32,702 nucleotides of DNA from Verrucomicrobiales bacterium. GTDB lineage: Bacteria > Verrucomicrobiota > Verrucomicrobiia > Limisphaerales > SXTU01. The notes under the pieces are model-generated. The model saw only the letters and a list, made by a program, of their open reading frames with translations, made no database searches and had not been told where the DNA came from. Made by a program: the position numbers and the translations under genes. Below, piece after piece: positions 1-8,700 of the stretch. Within the stretch, counting starts at the first letter, position 1. Each line of letters opens with the position of its first letter. The stretch is from contig SXTU01000045.1 of the NCBI GenBank assembly GCA_005791875.1, forward strand, positions 1 through 32,702, given 5' to 3'.

Positions 1-83
1 ATCGCGAAGTGGAACATCGAGTGCAGCGCCAGCCGGGTGATCTCCGGCGTGCGGTAGTAGGGGACGATGAGGGAATACTTCAC
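1..83 (-). CDS. Glycosyltransferase family 2, N-terminal fragment
   Basis: Only the first 27 or so codons are in the window; the gene runs off the left edge. It begins with a GTG at 83-81, directly after the stop of the upstream methyltransferase at 105, and reads MKYSLIVPYYRTPEITRLAL (first residue GTG). A short hydrophobic strand followed by VPYYRTPE is the usual start of GT-A fold family 2 glycosyltransferases (Rossmann-like UDP-sugar binding). No in-frame ATG lies between the upstream stop and this GTG, so GTG is the likely start. It is the last visible gene of the minus-strand polysaccharide operon and would add a sugar to a surface glycan. The family call rests on few residues. Confidence 0.6.
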   Translation of the reverse strand, partial: MKYSLIVPYYRTPEITRLALHSMFHFA

Positions 84-104
84 CGGCAGAGACAGGTCGC
101 GGCC

Positions 105-734
105 TTACTTCTTCCTTACCCAGTAGCCGAAGAAGTTCGTCGTCAGGTAAGGCTCGATGTCGGTCGTGAGCTCCAGCTCCGGGTGCTGCGGCATGTATTT
201 CGCGATGGAGCGCAGTGGGCCGCCGTGCTCACGGAACTTGCGGAAGTTCAGCACGTCCACATGCGTGTCCTCCATGATGAGCGCCTGTCCTGGCGAGACC
301 AGCGGCGCGTAGTGCGTGAGTTCTTTGTCCACGAACTCGGCGTGGTGGTTCGCGTCCACGATGACGGAGCAAGTCCGGCTGCCAACGAGCGCCTTCACCT
401 TCGCCACGGTCTCCAGTGCGCCTGAGTCGCCGGTGATGAAGGTGGCGATGGGGATCTTCGGCTTCTCCAAGTCATCCAAGTCCACCGATACGATGGCGTT
501 GATGCCTGCGATCGCCGCGAACGACGACACGAACAGCGCGCTGCCGCCGTATTGCGTGCCCAGCTCGACTACCACCTGCGGGCGACAGCGGCAGAGCAGC
601 TTCTGGATGGCGAGCGCGTCGGACGGGAACTTGCGCAGCGAATGGCCGCCCCATGTCTGGCTGTCGTCGCGGCGGTCAAGGGCGGCTTTCACGGCGCGCT
701 TGCGCCAGAAGCCGACGGAGAAATCGTAGTTCAT
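105..734 (-). CDS. CmcI/cephalosporin hydroxylase-like SAM methyltransferase
   Basis: A 209-residue protein. The start chosen is the ATG at 734-732, whose first base is the last base of the upstream gene's TGA (TGATG coupling). The Rossmann glycine motif is in VVVELGTQYGGSALF, and the acidic VSVDLDD and IMEDTHVD strands match the CmcI family, named after cephalosporin hydroxylase but in polysaccharide clusters usually an O-methyltransferase of sugars. The middle carries SVIVDANHHAEFVDKEL, typical of this group. Its place between a sugar C-methyltransferase and a glycosyltransferase suggests methylation of a glycan residue. The actual acceptor cannot be read from the sequence. Confidence 0.75.
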   Translation of the reverse strand: MNYDFSVGFWRKRAVKAALDRRDDSQTWGGHSLRKFPSDALAIQKLLCRCRPQVVVELGTQYGGSALFVSSFAAIAGINAIVSVDLDDLEKPKIPIATFITGDSGALETVAKVKALVGSRTCSVIVDANHHAEFVDKELTHYAPLVSPGQALIMEDTHVDVLNFRKFREHGGPLRSIAKYMPQHPELELTTDIEPYLTTNFFGYWVRKK

Positions 735-1981
735 CAGCGGGGAAACTCTACCACCCGTGGCTCCGGGATGGGAATGATGAAGCGCCCGCCGCCGCGCTGG
801 TATTCGGTTTCGCGCGCGATGATCTCGTCCGCGAAGTTCCATGCCAGCAGCAGCGCGTAGTCGGGCTGGTCCTTGAGCAACGTCTCCGGCGGGCGCACCG
901 GAATCCACGAGCCGGGCGCGACTTTGCCCTGCTTGAACGGCGTGTTGTCTATGATGTAGTCGAGGTCCGAGGCGGTGAGGCCGCAGGTGTTGAGCAGCGT
1001 GTTGCCCTTGGCGGACGCGCCGTAGCCGATGACCCGCTGGCCGCGCGCGCGGATTTGCCGCAGCAGCGCGGGCAACTGCGTTTGGATGTGCTTCACGCGT
1101 TTCACAAACGGCTGCCACGCCGCCGGCTCGTGCAAGTCCAGATGCCGCTCGCGACCGATGAAGCGCGCCACGCTCTCGTGCGCGGGCGCGGGATCGGAGC
1201 GGCGACGGATTTGCAACAGCACCGAGCCGCCGTGAATCGGATAGTGGTCCACGCGGTGCAGCCTGAACGGCGACTTCGCCAGCAACGCCTCTACTGACCG
1301 CACCGAGACGTAGGAGAGATGCTCGTGATACACCGTGTCGAACTCGGTCTTCTCGAAGAAGTCCACGAGGTAGGGAACCTCCAGCGCGATGAGCGAACGC
1401 TCGTGCGTGATGGCGTCCAGCGCCGCGACCACGTCCTGCCAGTCGTCAATGTGCGCGAAGACGTGCCGTCCGCACACGAGGTCCGCCGCGCCCCACTCGG
1501 CGCGGATTTCGCGCGCGTTGTGCGAGTTGAAGAAGTCCGTCCACGTCGGCACGCCGTCGCGCTCGGCCAGCTCGGCGATGTTCCGCGCCGGTTCCACGCC
1601 CAGCACCGTGCAGCCGAGCGCTTGGAACTTCTGAAGGTAAGGCCCGGTGTTGCTCGCGATCTCCAACACGCGCGGCGGCTTGGCGAAGCCGGCTGTCTCG
1701 ACCAGATGTTTGCTCTGCGCCTCCAAGTGCGCCTGCATCGTGCGCGAGGTGGACGTGACGTAGGCGTAGCGCGAGTAGAGCACGCCGGGGTCAACGACCT
1801 CGGCGAGCTGCACGAGCGAGCAGTCCTGGCAAAGCCGCAGGCGCAGCGGGAGGAACGTCGCGTAGGCTTTCACCTCGGACGGTTCGAGGAAGTCGTTGGC
1901 CAGCGCCGTGCGGCCGAGGTCAACGATGAGCGCGAGGTTGCGCGAGCTGCAGGCGCGGCAGTTGTGGCGTTCGTGAATCAT
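734..1981 (-). CDS. Sugar-nucleotide C-methyltransferase (zinc-binding, TylC3/NovU type)
   Basis: A 415-residue class I SAM methyltransferase with the three-part layout of nucleotide-sugar C-methyltransferases. The N-terminal zinc-binding domain has C8, C11, C51 and C54. The central SAM domain has VLEIASNTGPYLQKF near residues 105-119 and the family signature YHEHLSYVS. A C-terminal Rossmann-like domain has VIGYGASAKGNTLLN. Enzymes of this type methylate a dTDP-4-keto-sugar, which fits the adjacent rfbC and rfbD. The gene starts 4 bp inside the end of rfbC and its stop shares one base with the next ATG, so translational coupling is likely. The sugar made is unknown, but a branched or methylated deoxysugar is a reasonable inference. 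Confidence 0.88.
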   Translation of the reverse strand: MIHERHNCRACSSRNLALIVDLGRTALANDFLEPSEVKAYATFLPLRLRLCQDCSLVQLAEVVDPGVLYSRYAYVTSTSRTMQAHLEAQSKHLVETAGFAKPPRVLEIASNTGPYLQKFQALGCTVLGVEPARNIAELAERDGVPTWTDFFNSHNAREIRAEWGAADLVCGRHVFAHIDDWQDVVAALDAITHERSLIALEVPYLVDFFEKTEFDTVYHEHLSYVSVRSVEALLAKSPFRLHRVDHYPIHGGSVLLQIRRRSDPAPAHESVARFIGRERHLDLHEPAAWQPFVKRVKHIQTQLPALLRQIRARGQRVIGYGASAKGNTLLNTCGLTASDLDYIIDNTPFKQGKVAPGSWIPVRPPETLLKDQPDYALLLAWNFADEIIARETEYQRGGGRFIIPIPEPRVVEFPR

Positions 1982-2499
1982 GCGGGAGGAAAGTGGAACG
2001 GCGACTTCGGATCGGTCTCGTGACGGATCTCATCCACGGGTCCGCGTCGGCCTTCGCCGCGAAAGAGGATGCTGGCCACCGTGACGACGAGGCCGGAGAC
2101 GCAGCCGACGTTGCGATAGCCATGCACGACACCACGCGGAATGAAGATGCGCGCTGGCCGGCGTGCTCCAGTGCGGATGAGCCAGCCCCGTTGCGGTCCC
2201 GCCGCGCCGGGCCGCGCGTCCCACAGCGCCAAATCGAAGTCCGACGGGCCGGCGAAGGTGAAGTAATCGTCCTGCTCCACATGCTCGTGTGGGCCGCGTT
2301 GCACGCCGGGGAGCGACCAGGAGGAGCAAGCCATGAGCGGCGCGAAGCCAGCGGGGATTTCATCGCTGCGCCACAGCTCGTGCAAGCTGCCGCGCGGGTC
2401 ATTGAAAATGGAAAGCGGCTCCACGCGCACACCGGGCAGGCCGGGGATTTCGCGCGGGCCGCCGGCGTCCACGGAAACCTCGTGCCACTCAGTCGTCAT
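1978..2499 (-). CDS. rfbC: dTDP-4-dehydrorhamnose 3,5-epimerase family protein
   Basis: A 173-residue cupin of the RmlC family, which epimerises dTDP-4-keto-6-deoxyglucose at C3 and C5. PRGSLHELWR near residue 35, RGPHEH with H71 and H73, and IPRGVVHGYRN with H126 match the RmlC core. The stretch after the first histidines (HEHVEQDDYF) is not the usual RGLHYQ text, so it may be a variant epimerase or a 3,4-ketoisomerase-like cupin rather than a standard RmlC. It overlaps rfbD by 11 bp upstream and the methyltransferase by 4 bp downstream, so all are one operon. Confidence 0.78.
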   Translation of the reverse strand: MTTEWHEVSVDAGGPREIPGLPGVRVEPLSIFNDPRGSLHELWRSDEIPAGFAPLMACSSWSLPGVQRGPHEHVEQDDYFTFAGPSDFDLALWDARPGAAGPQRGWLIRTGARRPARIFIPRGVVHGYRNVGCVSGLVVTVASILFRGEGRRGPVDEIRHETDPKSPFHFPPA

Positions 2500-3388
2500 C
2501 GCGGGGCGGAGTATGCGGTTGCCACGGAGGCTGGCGCAACATCTCGCGCAGCCCGCGCCGCCATGAGCCGGGCGTTTCGCCGAGGAAGGCGGCGAGTTTC
2601 TGGTTGCTCAGGATGTTGTAGGGCGAGCGGCGGATGTTTGGGTTGAAGTATGCGGTCGTCACCGGGATGACCTCGATGGGCTTCGCCAGGACGCCCGCGT
2701 CCAGCGCCTCGGCGACGATCACCCTCGTCCACTCGAAGCGCGACAGGCCCTCGTCGTTGACCGTGTGGAACAAGCCGCTCGCGCCGCCTTGCACGAGCGC
2801 GAACGTCCAGCGCGCGAGGTCCGGCGCGTAAGTCGGCACAGAGGCTTGGTCGGTCGTCGCGCGAATGACGTTGCCGGCGATGGCCTGCCGGAGAATCACG
2901 TGGACATAGGTGCGCGGCTTCGTCGCGTGCTGGCCGAAAATCCAGCTTGGCCGCAGCGCGAGATGACGCGGGCTGGCCGCGAGCACGGCGCGTTCGCCCG
3001 CGAGTTTCCCAGTGGCGTAGTGGTTGATCGGATTCGGCGCGTCGGCCTCGGAGTAAGGCGTTGTCTGCGCGCCGTCGAAGATGTAGTCGGTGCCGAAGTG
3101 AACGAGCCGAGAGTCGCGCGCCGCGCACAGCTCCGCGAGGTGTTGTGGACCGGTGGCGTTCACGGCCCACGAAAGATCGCGCTCCACCTCGCACTGATCC
3201 ACGGCGTTGTAGGCGGCCGTGTTGATGACGACCTCGGGCCGCAGCTCGGCGAGCCGTTGCTCCATGAGTGAGGCGTTCGTCAGGTCGAACTCCGCGTGGC
3301 TGAGGCAGATGAGTTCCACGCCGTCGGTAGCCTGCTGCCGCAGCGCGCCCGCGAGCAGGCCGCCGGCACCGGTGACGAGGATTCGCAT
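2489..3388 (-). CDS. rfbD: dTDP-4-dehydrorhamnose reductase
   Basis: A 299-residue short-chain dehydrogenase, the normal length for RmlD. It reduces the 4-keto group of dTDP-6-deoxy-4-ketohexose with NAD(P)H. The nucleotide loop is GAGGLLAG at residues 7-14, VINTAAYNAVDQCE is the family motif, T100-D101-Y102 follows, and the catalytic YxxxK is Y124/K128 in HYATGKLAGE. It is the first gene of the minus-strand operon. Its start lies 87 bp from the divergent DUF4199 gene, so the promoter must be within that gap. rfbA and rfbB, which would complete dTDP-rhamnose synthesis, are not in the window. Confidence 0.9.
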   Translation of the reverse strand: MRILVTGAGGLLAGALRQQATDGVELICLSHAEFDLTNASLMEQRLAELRPEVVINTAAYNAVDQCEVERDLSWAVNATGPQHLAELCAARDSRLVHFGTDYIFDGAQTTPYSEADAPNPINHYATGKLAGERAVLAASPRHLALRPSWIFGQHATKPRTYVHVILRQAIAGNVIRATTDQASVPTYAPDLARWTFALVQGGASGLFHTVNDEGLSRFEWTRVIVAEALDAGVLAKPIEVIPVTTAYFNPNIRRSPYNILSNQKLAAFLGETPGSWRRGLREMLRQPPWQPHTPPRDDD

Positions 3389-3475
3389 CGCGCGGGACTC
3401 TGCGAAACGGGCCGTTTGAAAACCAGCTCAAAGCCCGCTTCCCCGGCCCGACCAACCGCGCTAGTGTCCGCGCCG

Positions 3476-4015
3476 ATGCGGTTCAAATCGGAAATCAAGT
3501 TCGCCGTGCTCGGGGTGCTGCTGCTCGCCGGCTACACGCTGCTGGCGTGGCAGCTCGGCTGGCACGACAAGGACTTCACCAACGCCCAGCACGGCAAGAA
3601 GATCGCCGGCGCGGTGTTTGTCGCGAGCATCTGGCTGGCCGTGCGCGAGCGGCGGGATCGGCGGCAAGGCGGGTTCATCGAATTTGAGGAGGGCTTTCAG
3701 ACCGGCATGATCGTCAGCGCCATCACCGCGTTCGGGAACGGCGTGTTCATCGCCTGCTACAACCATTTCATCAACCCCGGCTGGCTCCAGCGCGCATTGG
3801 AGTGGCGGAAGGCCGGGGCGTTGGCCGGTCTTACAGAGCGCGAACTGGGGCGGCCCGAGGCGAGCGCGACCGTCTCGCAGATGTTGGTGTTCGACCTCCT
3901 GCTCGACCCCATAGGCAAGGTCCTCATGGGAATGATTCTCACCACGGCCATCGCGGCTGTGCTGCGACGGAAGCAGCCGGGGGAAGCCCTTGGCCAGCCG
4001 CCAGCGGTCAGATGA
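3476..4015 (+). CDS. DUF4199-like integral membrane protein
   Basis: A 179-residue protein starting at ATG 3476; an upstream extension in the same frame would overlap the divergent rfbD and is not hydrophobic. Hydrophobic segments near residues 8-27 (FAVLGVLLLAGYTLLAWQLG), 44-56, 76-92 and 145-163 suggest four membrane spans. The layout (EFEEGFQTGMIVSAITAFGNG followed by YNHFINP) resembles the DUF4199 family, whose function is unknown. It stands alone between two unrelated genes and nothing nearby suggests a role. Confidence 0.72.
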   Translation: MRFKSEIKFAVLGVLLLAGYTLLAWQLGWHDKDFTNAQHGKKIAGAVFVASIWLAVRERRDRRQGGFIEFEEGFQTGMIVSAITAFGNGVFIACYNHFINPGWLQRALEWRKAGALAGLTERELGRPEASATVSQMLVFDLLLDPIGKVLMGMILTTAIAAVLRRKQPGEALGQPPAVR

Positions 4016-4099
4016 CGAGGCTGGAGCGGCCTGACGTTCCGGCTGCTTTTGATATTGCCGCAGTTGAAGGTCCACGCGCCCGCCGCTAGGCTCCCGTGC

Positions 4100-4513
4100 A
4101 TGAGCGCGTTCCCGGTCAGTGTGGAGAAGGAAACCCAACTCTCCCAACGCATGGCCGCGCTGGGCGTGCGCGAGGGCGACATCGAGGAATCCTTCGTGCG
4201 CTCGGGCGGCCACGGCGGGCAGAACGTGAACAAGACTTCCACGTGCGTGATGCTGGTCCACCGCCCGACGGGCCTCCAGGTCAAGTGCCAGGAGACCCGT
4301 CACCAGGGACTCAACCGCGACATCGCGCGCCGTCTGCTGCTCGACAAGATTGAGGCGTCGCGACGGGAGAAGTTCACCGCCGCGCGGGACCAACGGGAGA
4401 AACTCCGCCGTCAGAAGCGCAAGCGTTCCAAGGGCGCAAAGAACCGGATGCTCGCCGACAAGTCGCACCACGCGGGGAAGAAGGCGGCGCGGCGACCGGT
4501 CGCGATGGAGTAG
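4100..4513 (+). CDS. Small GGQ peptide-chain release factor-like protein (ArfB/MTRFR type)
   Basis: A 137-residue protein starting at ATG 4100. The class I release-factor catalytic loop GGHGGQNVNKTS lies near residue 35, where the GGQ glutamine contacts the peptidyl-transferase centre, followed by CQETRHQGLNRDIARRLLLDK. No codon-recognition domain is present. The C-terminal third is rich in Lys and Arg (RQKRKRSKGAKNR), as in ArfB and mitochondrial MTRFR, where a basic tail enters the mRNA channel. The likely role is codon-independent release of peptides from stalled ribosomes. The family is clear but the exact subgroup is uncertain. It is shorter than PrfH (about 200 residues), so it is not called as PrfH. 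Confidence 0.85.
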   Translation: MSAFPVSVEKETQLSQRMAALGVREGDIEESFVRSGGHGGQNVNKTSTCVMLVHRPTGLQVKCQETRHQGLNRDIARRLLLDKIEASRREKFTAARDQREKLRRQKRKRSKGAKNRMLADKSHHAGKKAARRPVAME

Positions 4514-4594
4514 CTGGCCAAGACCGCAAAGGCCGTCTTGCCAAAGCGTCCCGGATCGCGTCTCTTCACTGCGTCACTGAGCCCAATCGCCGCC

Positions 4595-6004
4595 ATGCTC
4601 ACACTTCACGGCCAGCCAGTTCGCCACTGCGATGGACTCGCGCGCCGGGGCTTTCTCACGGCGGGGTTGCTGAGTCTTGGCGGGTTGAGCCTGGCCGAAT
4701 TGCTGCGCCTCGAAGCGCGCGCGGGCGTCCGCTCCTCGCGCAAGGCTGTCATCCTCCTGCATCTCGACGGCGGCCCGCCGCAGATGGACTTGATTGACCC
4801 CAAGCCCGACGCGCCGAGCGAGATTCGCGGCGAGTTCAAGTCGCTGCCCACGAAGATCCCCGGCCTGCACCTCACCGAGCTGATGCCGCAAGTCGCGGCG
4901 CACGCGGACCGCTTCGTCTTCCTGCGTTCGCTCGTCGGCGCGGACGGCCAGCATGATGCCTTTCAATGCCAGTCTGGGTTCACGGCTAAGGAACTCGCTC
5001 CCATCGGCGGACATCCGGCCTTGGGCAGTGTCGTCACGAAGCTGCTCGGTCGCCCGCAGGACGCCGCGCCGAGCTTCGTGGACCTCATGCAAGGCCGACC
5101 GCTCGTGCGCAACAGCGCGCGTCCCGGCTTCCTCGGCCCGGCCTGCTCGCCATTTCGGCCGGACCTCTCGCATCTCTTCGAGCGGCAGTTGGAGCCGGGC
5201 ATGGTGAACGAACTGTCCCGTCAACGCGCGGGTCACACGTTGCAACTCGAACTCACCGAGGGCTTGTCTGCTGGCCGGTTGGGCAATCGCGTGGAGTTGC
5301 TCGCGCAGTTCGATCGCCTGCGTCGCGACCTCGACAGCAGTGGGGCGATGAACGCGCTCGACCAGTTCAACCAGCAAGCCGTCGGCATTCTCACCTCCGG
5401 CAAGTTCGCCGCCGCGCTGGACCTCGCGAAGGAAGACCCGCGCGTCATCGAGCGCTACACGCCGCGGATGGCCGGGCCGGCAGAGCGCGATTACACGACC
5501 GAGGGGCCGAAGGCTTTGCAGAAACTTCTGCTGGCGCGCCGGCTCGTCGAGGCGGGTGTGCGGTGCGTGAGCGTGTCGCTCAGTGACTTCGACACGCACT
5601 CGAACAACTTCGACCGGATGCGCCATCTCGGGCCGTTGCTGGACCATGGATTGCACACGCTGGTCGAAGACTTGCGCGAGCGCGGACGGCTCGACGACGT
5701 GCTCGTGCTGGCGTGGGGTGAGTTTGGCCGGACGCCCAAGGTGAACCGCAGCGCCGGGCGCGACCACTGGCCGCGCGTGAGCATGGGCATGATGGCTGGC
5801 GGCGGCTTGAAGACGGGGCAGGTCATCGGCGAGACGGACAAGTGGGCGGCGGAAGCCACCGCGCGGCCGGTTCATTATCAGGACGTGATCGCCACGCTCT
5901 ATCACCATCTCGGCCTCGACCCGCACCAAGCCACGCTCACGGACATCACCGGACGGCCGCAGCATCTGGTGAGCACCGGGCAGGTCATCAGCGAGATTGT
6001 TTAG
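4595..6004 (+). CDS. DUF1501 domain protein, Tat-exported
   Basis: A 469-residue protein. The start chosen is ATG 4595, so that the Tat-like signal (GLARRGFLTAGLLSLGGLSL) is near the N-terminus. The body matches DUF1501, an alkaline-phosphatase-superfamily relative abundant in Planctomycetes and Verrucomicrobia: LLHLDGGPPQMDLIDPKPDAP, then GLHLTELMPQVAAHADRF, LLARRLVEAGVRCVSV, SDFDTHSNN, AWGEFGRTPKVN and GRDHWP. In those phyla DUF1501 genes usually sit next to cytochrome-c-type DUF1549/DUF1553 genes; none is here. It is followed, with the stop 7 bp before the next ATG, by a Mo-oxidoreductase, suggesting co-expression. The substrate is unknown. Confidence 0.88.
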   Translation: MLTLHGQPVRHCDGLARRGFLTAGLLSLGGLSLAELLRLEARAGVRSSRKAVILLHLDGGPPQMDLIDPKPDAPSEIRGEFKSLPTKIPGLHLTELMPQVAAHADRFVFLRSLVGADGQHDAFQCQSGFTAKELAPIGGHPALGSVVTKLLGRPQDAAPSFVDLMQGRPLVRNSARPGFLGPACSPFRPDLSHLFERQLEPGMVNELSRQRAGHTLQLELTEGLSAGRLGNRVELLAQFDRLRRDLDSSGAMNALDQFNQQAVGILTSGKFAAALDLAKEDPRVIERYTPRMAGPAERDYTTEGPKALQKLLLARRLVEAGVRCVSVSLSDFDTHSNNFDRMRHLGPLLDHGLHTLVEDLRERGRLDDVLVLAWGEFGRTPKVNRSAGRDHWPRVSMGMMAGGGLKTGQVIGETDKWAAEATARPVHYQDVIATLYHHLGLDPHQATLTDITGRPQHLVSTGQVISEIV

Positions 6005-6011
6005 CCGCGCC

Positions 6012-7259
6012 ATGAAACCTTTGCGTGCCGCCGATCCGTTCTCCCGCCGCGAATTCGTGCGCGCCGGTTCCGCGCTCGCTGCGTCCGCGGTGGCCGCCGG
6101 GATTGCAGACACGACGCAGGCGGCGGACGCCCCCGCACCGACGAAGCCCGCCGCACTTCGTCCCTTGCTCACGCCAGCGGACAAGTTCCGCGACGTGTCC
6201 CGGGGCAAGCCCATTCCTCATTCGCTCAAGGGCGACGCGCTTGTGGAAGCCCGGCTCACCCCGGAGACTTGGCGGCTGGAGATCACCGCCGACACGACGC
6301 CGAATCCAGCGATCAAGGACCAGCCCGGCCTGAGCACGCCGCTGACGCTCGCGGACGGCACCGCGCTGGACCTGCCCGCGCTGCTGAAGCTCGGCGAGAA
6401 GCACGGGGTGAAATTCCTCAAGGCCATGCAGTGCCTGAACATCCCCGCGCCGCTCGGCCAGGGACTTTGGGAAGGAGTGCCGTTGCGCGATGTGCTGCGG
6501 CTCTGCGGCCAGTTGCGCAACGTCCGCCGCATCTACTACTGGGGCTTCCACAACAACGACCCGAAGCAGATCTTCCAGTCCTCGCTCAGCTACTCGCAGG
6601 CGATGGAGACGGCACCGGGCGAGCTGCCTGCGTTCCTTGCCTACCGGCTCAACGGCGAACCGATCCCGCTGGTGCGCGGCGGTCCCGTGCGCATGGTCAT
6701 CCCGTGGGCGCACGGCTTCAAATCCATCAAGTGGCTCCAGCGCATCGTCGTCACGAACGACTACAAGGCCAACGACACTTACGCCGAGCAAAACAACGAC
6801 CCCGAAGCACCCCTGAAGACAGGGGCGTATCTCGACACACTTCCGGCGAAAGTTCCCGCCGGTCAGGCAGTGCATGTCGGCGGCCTCGTCATCTCCGGTT
6901 TGTCGGGGCTGAAGCGCGTCGAGTATTCGCTGACTCGTGGCGATGCGAAGGCCGATGCCGCCGAGCAATGGACCGAGTCGCAACTTGAAGCCCCGCCTAC
7001 AGACTGGCGCAGCGTGCTCCCCGCTGGGGTGTCCGCGCGGCAAATCCTCGGCTTCAATCCGCAGACCGGCCAGCCCGCGACGTGGCCGTTGCGCTACAGC
7101 ATGATCTCCTGGTCCGCCGTGTTGAAAGGACTCGCCCCCGGCAAGTATTCCGTGCGCCCCCGCGCCGTGGACCTGAACGGCTTCGCGCAGCCGGAGCCGC
7201 GACCGATCCAGAAGGCCGGCAGAAACTCGCTCGATGCTCGCGAGTTCGAGGTGGTGTGA
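6012..7259 (+). CDS. Sulfite oxidase-like molybdopterin oxidoreductase, Tat-exported
   Basis: A 415-residue protein starting at ATG 6012. A twin-arginine signal (SRREFVRAGSALAASAVAAG, R12-R13) predicts export in folded form with its cofactor. The oxidoreductase molybdopterin-binding domain shows the Mo-ligand cysteine as C141 in MQCLNIP, followed by GLWEGVPLRDVL and LVRGGPVRMVIPWAHGFKSIKWL, the standard sulfite-oxidase-family order. A C-terminal immunoglobulin-like Mo-cofactor dimerisation domain appears to follow (GLSGLKRVEYSL and LRYSMISWSAVL). It probably oxidises a small periplasmic substrate, but sulfite is not certain. It follows the DUF1501 gene by 7 bp and converges on the gene at 7406. 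Confidence 0.85.
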   Translation: MKPLRAADPFSRREFVRAGSALAASAVAAGIADTTQAADAPAPTKPAALRPLLTPADKFRDVSRGKPIPHSLKGDALVEARLTPETWRLEITADTTPNPAIKDQPGLSTPLTLADGTALDLPALLKLGEKHGVKFLKAMQCLNIPAPLGQGLWEGVPLRDVLRLCGQLRNVRRIYYWGFHNNDPKQIFQSSLSYSQAMETAPGELPAFLAYRLNGEPIPLVRGGPVRMVIPWAHGFKSIKWLQRIVVTNDYKANDTYAEQNNDPEAPLKTGAYLDTLPAKVPAGQAVHVGGLVISGLSGLKRVEYSLTRGDAKADAAEQWTESQLEAPPTDWRSVLPAGVSARQILGFNPQTGQPATWPLRYSMISWSAVLKGLAPGKYSVRPRAVDLNGFAQPEPRPIQKAGRNSLDAREFEVV

Positions 7260-7405
7260 CTGTCGGGTTCGCGTGACTGATTTCCACGGGCTTTTCGGAT
7301 CACGGAGCAGGGGATGTTACCGCGCGGAGACGGACCCTTCCCTGCGGGCTTTGCGCAACCTCCGCGTTGAAGTGGAGCGCTTCAGTCCCAACTGAATCGT
7401 TCCGG

Positions 7406-8092
7406 CTAGGCCAGCGTCGCCGGCGAGATGGTCAGGTGCTGGATCTCCTCCAACTGCGCCTCCAGCGAGAAGGACACGCCCATCGCAAGGTAGATCAGCG
7501 AGCCAAGCGCGTTCATGTTCGCGTCCTGCTCGGAGGCGGCGTCAATCCGGCCCTTGAAGCAGCGGTTCACCTCCTGAAGCTGCTCGTAAAGCAGGTTCAA
7601 ACCCTTCATCTCCCAGTCCGGCTCGCCGCCCTTCTTGTGAATGAGAAACTGCTGGATGAGATACGCGCCCACGGTGCGGAAGATGGTTTCCTCCATCGTC
7701 GAGAACGGCAGGTGCGTGCGGGCAAGCCCCTTGAGCCGCGAGAGGATCGGGCAGCCGCTCGTCGCCATCACGAGGCCGAAGAGCGCGCGCAGGCCGGTCT
7801 GCGCGTCGGTGCGCTTGACGTAGGTGCGCTCCGGCGTGCGGACCTCCAGCGTGACTTCCACGTAGGAGATCATGGCGCGGAAAGTCTCGGTGATCTTCTT
7901 CGCGTCGAGCGCGGCGGGGCAGTGGCGGAACTCGTCGCCTGAGAGCGGGCAGAGCGTGCATTGCTGGAAGTCCAGCTTGGTCCAGAACGGACGCTCCACC
8001 TTGTCGAAGCGGGCCTGGTAAGTGCGCTCCGTGTCCACCTCGAAGTTGAATGTCTGGCCGTCGTCGAGCTTGAACACGTATTCGATGGTCAC
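7406..8092 (-). CDS. Conserved cysteine-containing protein, DUF6901-like
   Basis: A 228-residue protein. The start chosen is the GTG at 8092-8090 (MTIEYVFKLDDGQTFNFEVD); frames further upstream are low-complexity and overlap nuoA. Cysteines cluster in CTLCPLSGDEFRHCP near residues 41-55, and a later ATSGCPIL holds another, so a metal or redox site is possible. From memory the pattern (WTKLDFQQCTLCPL, then HLPFSTMEETIFR) resembles proteins labelled DUF6901, whose function is unknown. It is divergent from nuoA and convergent with the Mo-oxidoreductase, so it is probably monocistronic. Confidence 0.75.
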   Translation of the reverse strand: MTIEYVFKLDDGQTFNFEVDTERTYQARFDKVERPFWTKLDFQQCTLCPLSGDEFRHCPAALDAKKITETFRAMISYVEVTLEVRTPERTYVKRTDAQTGLRALFGLVMATSGCPILSRLKGLARTHLPFSTMEETIFRTVGAYLIQQFLIHKKGGEPDWEMKGLNLLYEQLQEVNRCFKGRIDAASEQDANMNALGSLIYLAMGVSFSLEAQLEEIQHLTISPATLA

Positions 8093-8260
8093 GCGCCGAG
8101 CGTAGCGGGCCAGGGCAGATGGGGCCAAGGGATTTTGCCGCGCTGATTGTTTTCCAAGACCTGACCAGAGAAGCATTGGGCGGACGCAGCGCCGCGCGTG
8201 AGTCGGCGCGAGAGGCCTTTGCCCTTGCCAACGGCGGGGGGCATTTCTACCGTCAGGCGC
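8093..8260. other. Divergent intergenic region, DUF6901-like / nuoA
   Basis: This 168-bp gap must hold the promoters of both divergent genes. I see no convincing -35/-10 pair and no clear Shine-Dalgarno before the nuoA ATG at 8261. Nothing else recognisable is present. Confidence 0.4.
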
Positions 8261-8662
8261 ATGGATTCGCAGTTGGTCCAATACATCCCGGTGCTGTTCC
8301 TCCTCCTCGTGGCTCTCGCCATCGCCGGCGGCATCCTCGTGCTGTCCGAGATCGCCGGGCGCTTCTTCAACCGCAAGATCGCCGCGCGCACGACGCAGAT
8401 GAAGGACACCCCCTACGAGTGCGGTATGTTGCCCATCGGCGGCGGCAGTTCTCGTTTCTCGGTGAAGTTCTACCTCGTGGCGATGCTCTTCATCCTCTTC
8501 GACATCGAGGTAGTGTTCCTCTACCCGTGGGCCGTGGTCTATCGCGAGCAGTTGGCCCAGAACTCCGTCGTCATCCTTGGCTCGATGGCATCCTTCGTAG
8601 GCATCCTCTTCGTCGGCTACTTCTACGCGCTGAAGAAAGGCGCGCTGGATTGGAAGAGCTGA
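8261..8662 (+). CDS. nuoA: NADH-quinone oxidoreductase subunit A
   Basis: A 133-residue membrane subunit of complex I with three membrane spans: near residues 7-29, 68-90 and 98-121. The family signature is complete: TPYECGMLPIG followed by RFSVKFYLVAMLFILFDIEV and VFLYPWAVVY. The start is ATG 8261; upstream in-frame codons give no hydrophobic sequence. nuoA normally leads a nuoABCD operon, but here it is followed by a strong terminator at 8701 and a phosphoglucomutase. The rest of complex I must therefore be elsewhere, or this is a separate extra copy. The family call is secure. Confidence 0.93.
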   Translation: MDSQLVQYIPVLFLLLVALAIAGGILVLSEIAGRFFNRKIAARTTQMKDTPYECGMLPIGGGSSRFSVKFYLVAMLFILFDIEVVFLYPWAVVYREQLAQNSVVILGSMASFVGILFVGYFYALKKGALDWKS

Positions 8663-8700
8663 ATGAAACGCGCAGCGCGGAAGCCGGAGCGCGAAACCCA

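Noticed and set aside
7260-7405. A terminator between the converging genes at 7259 and 7406
   Set aside because: No stable stem followed by a T-run was found on either strand.
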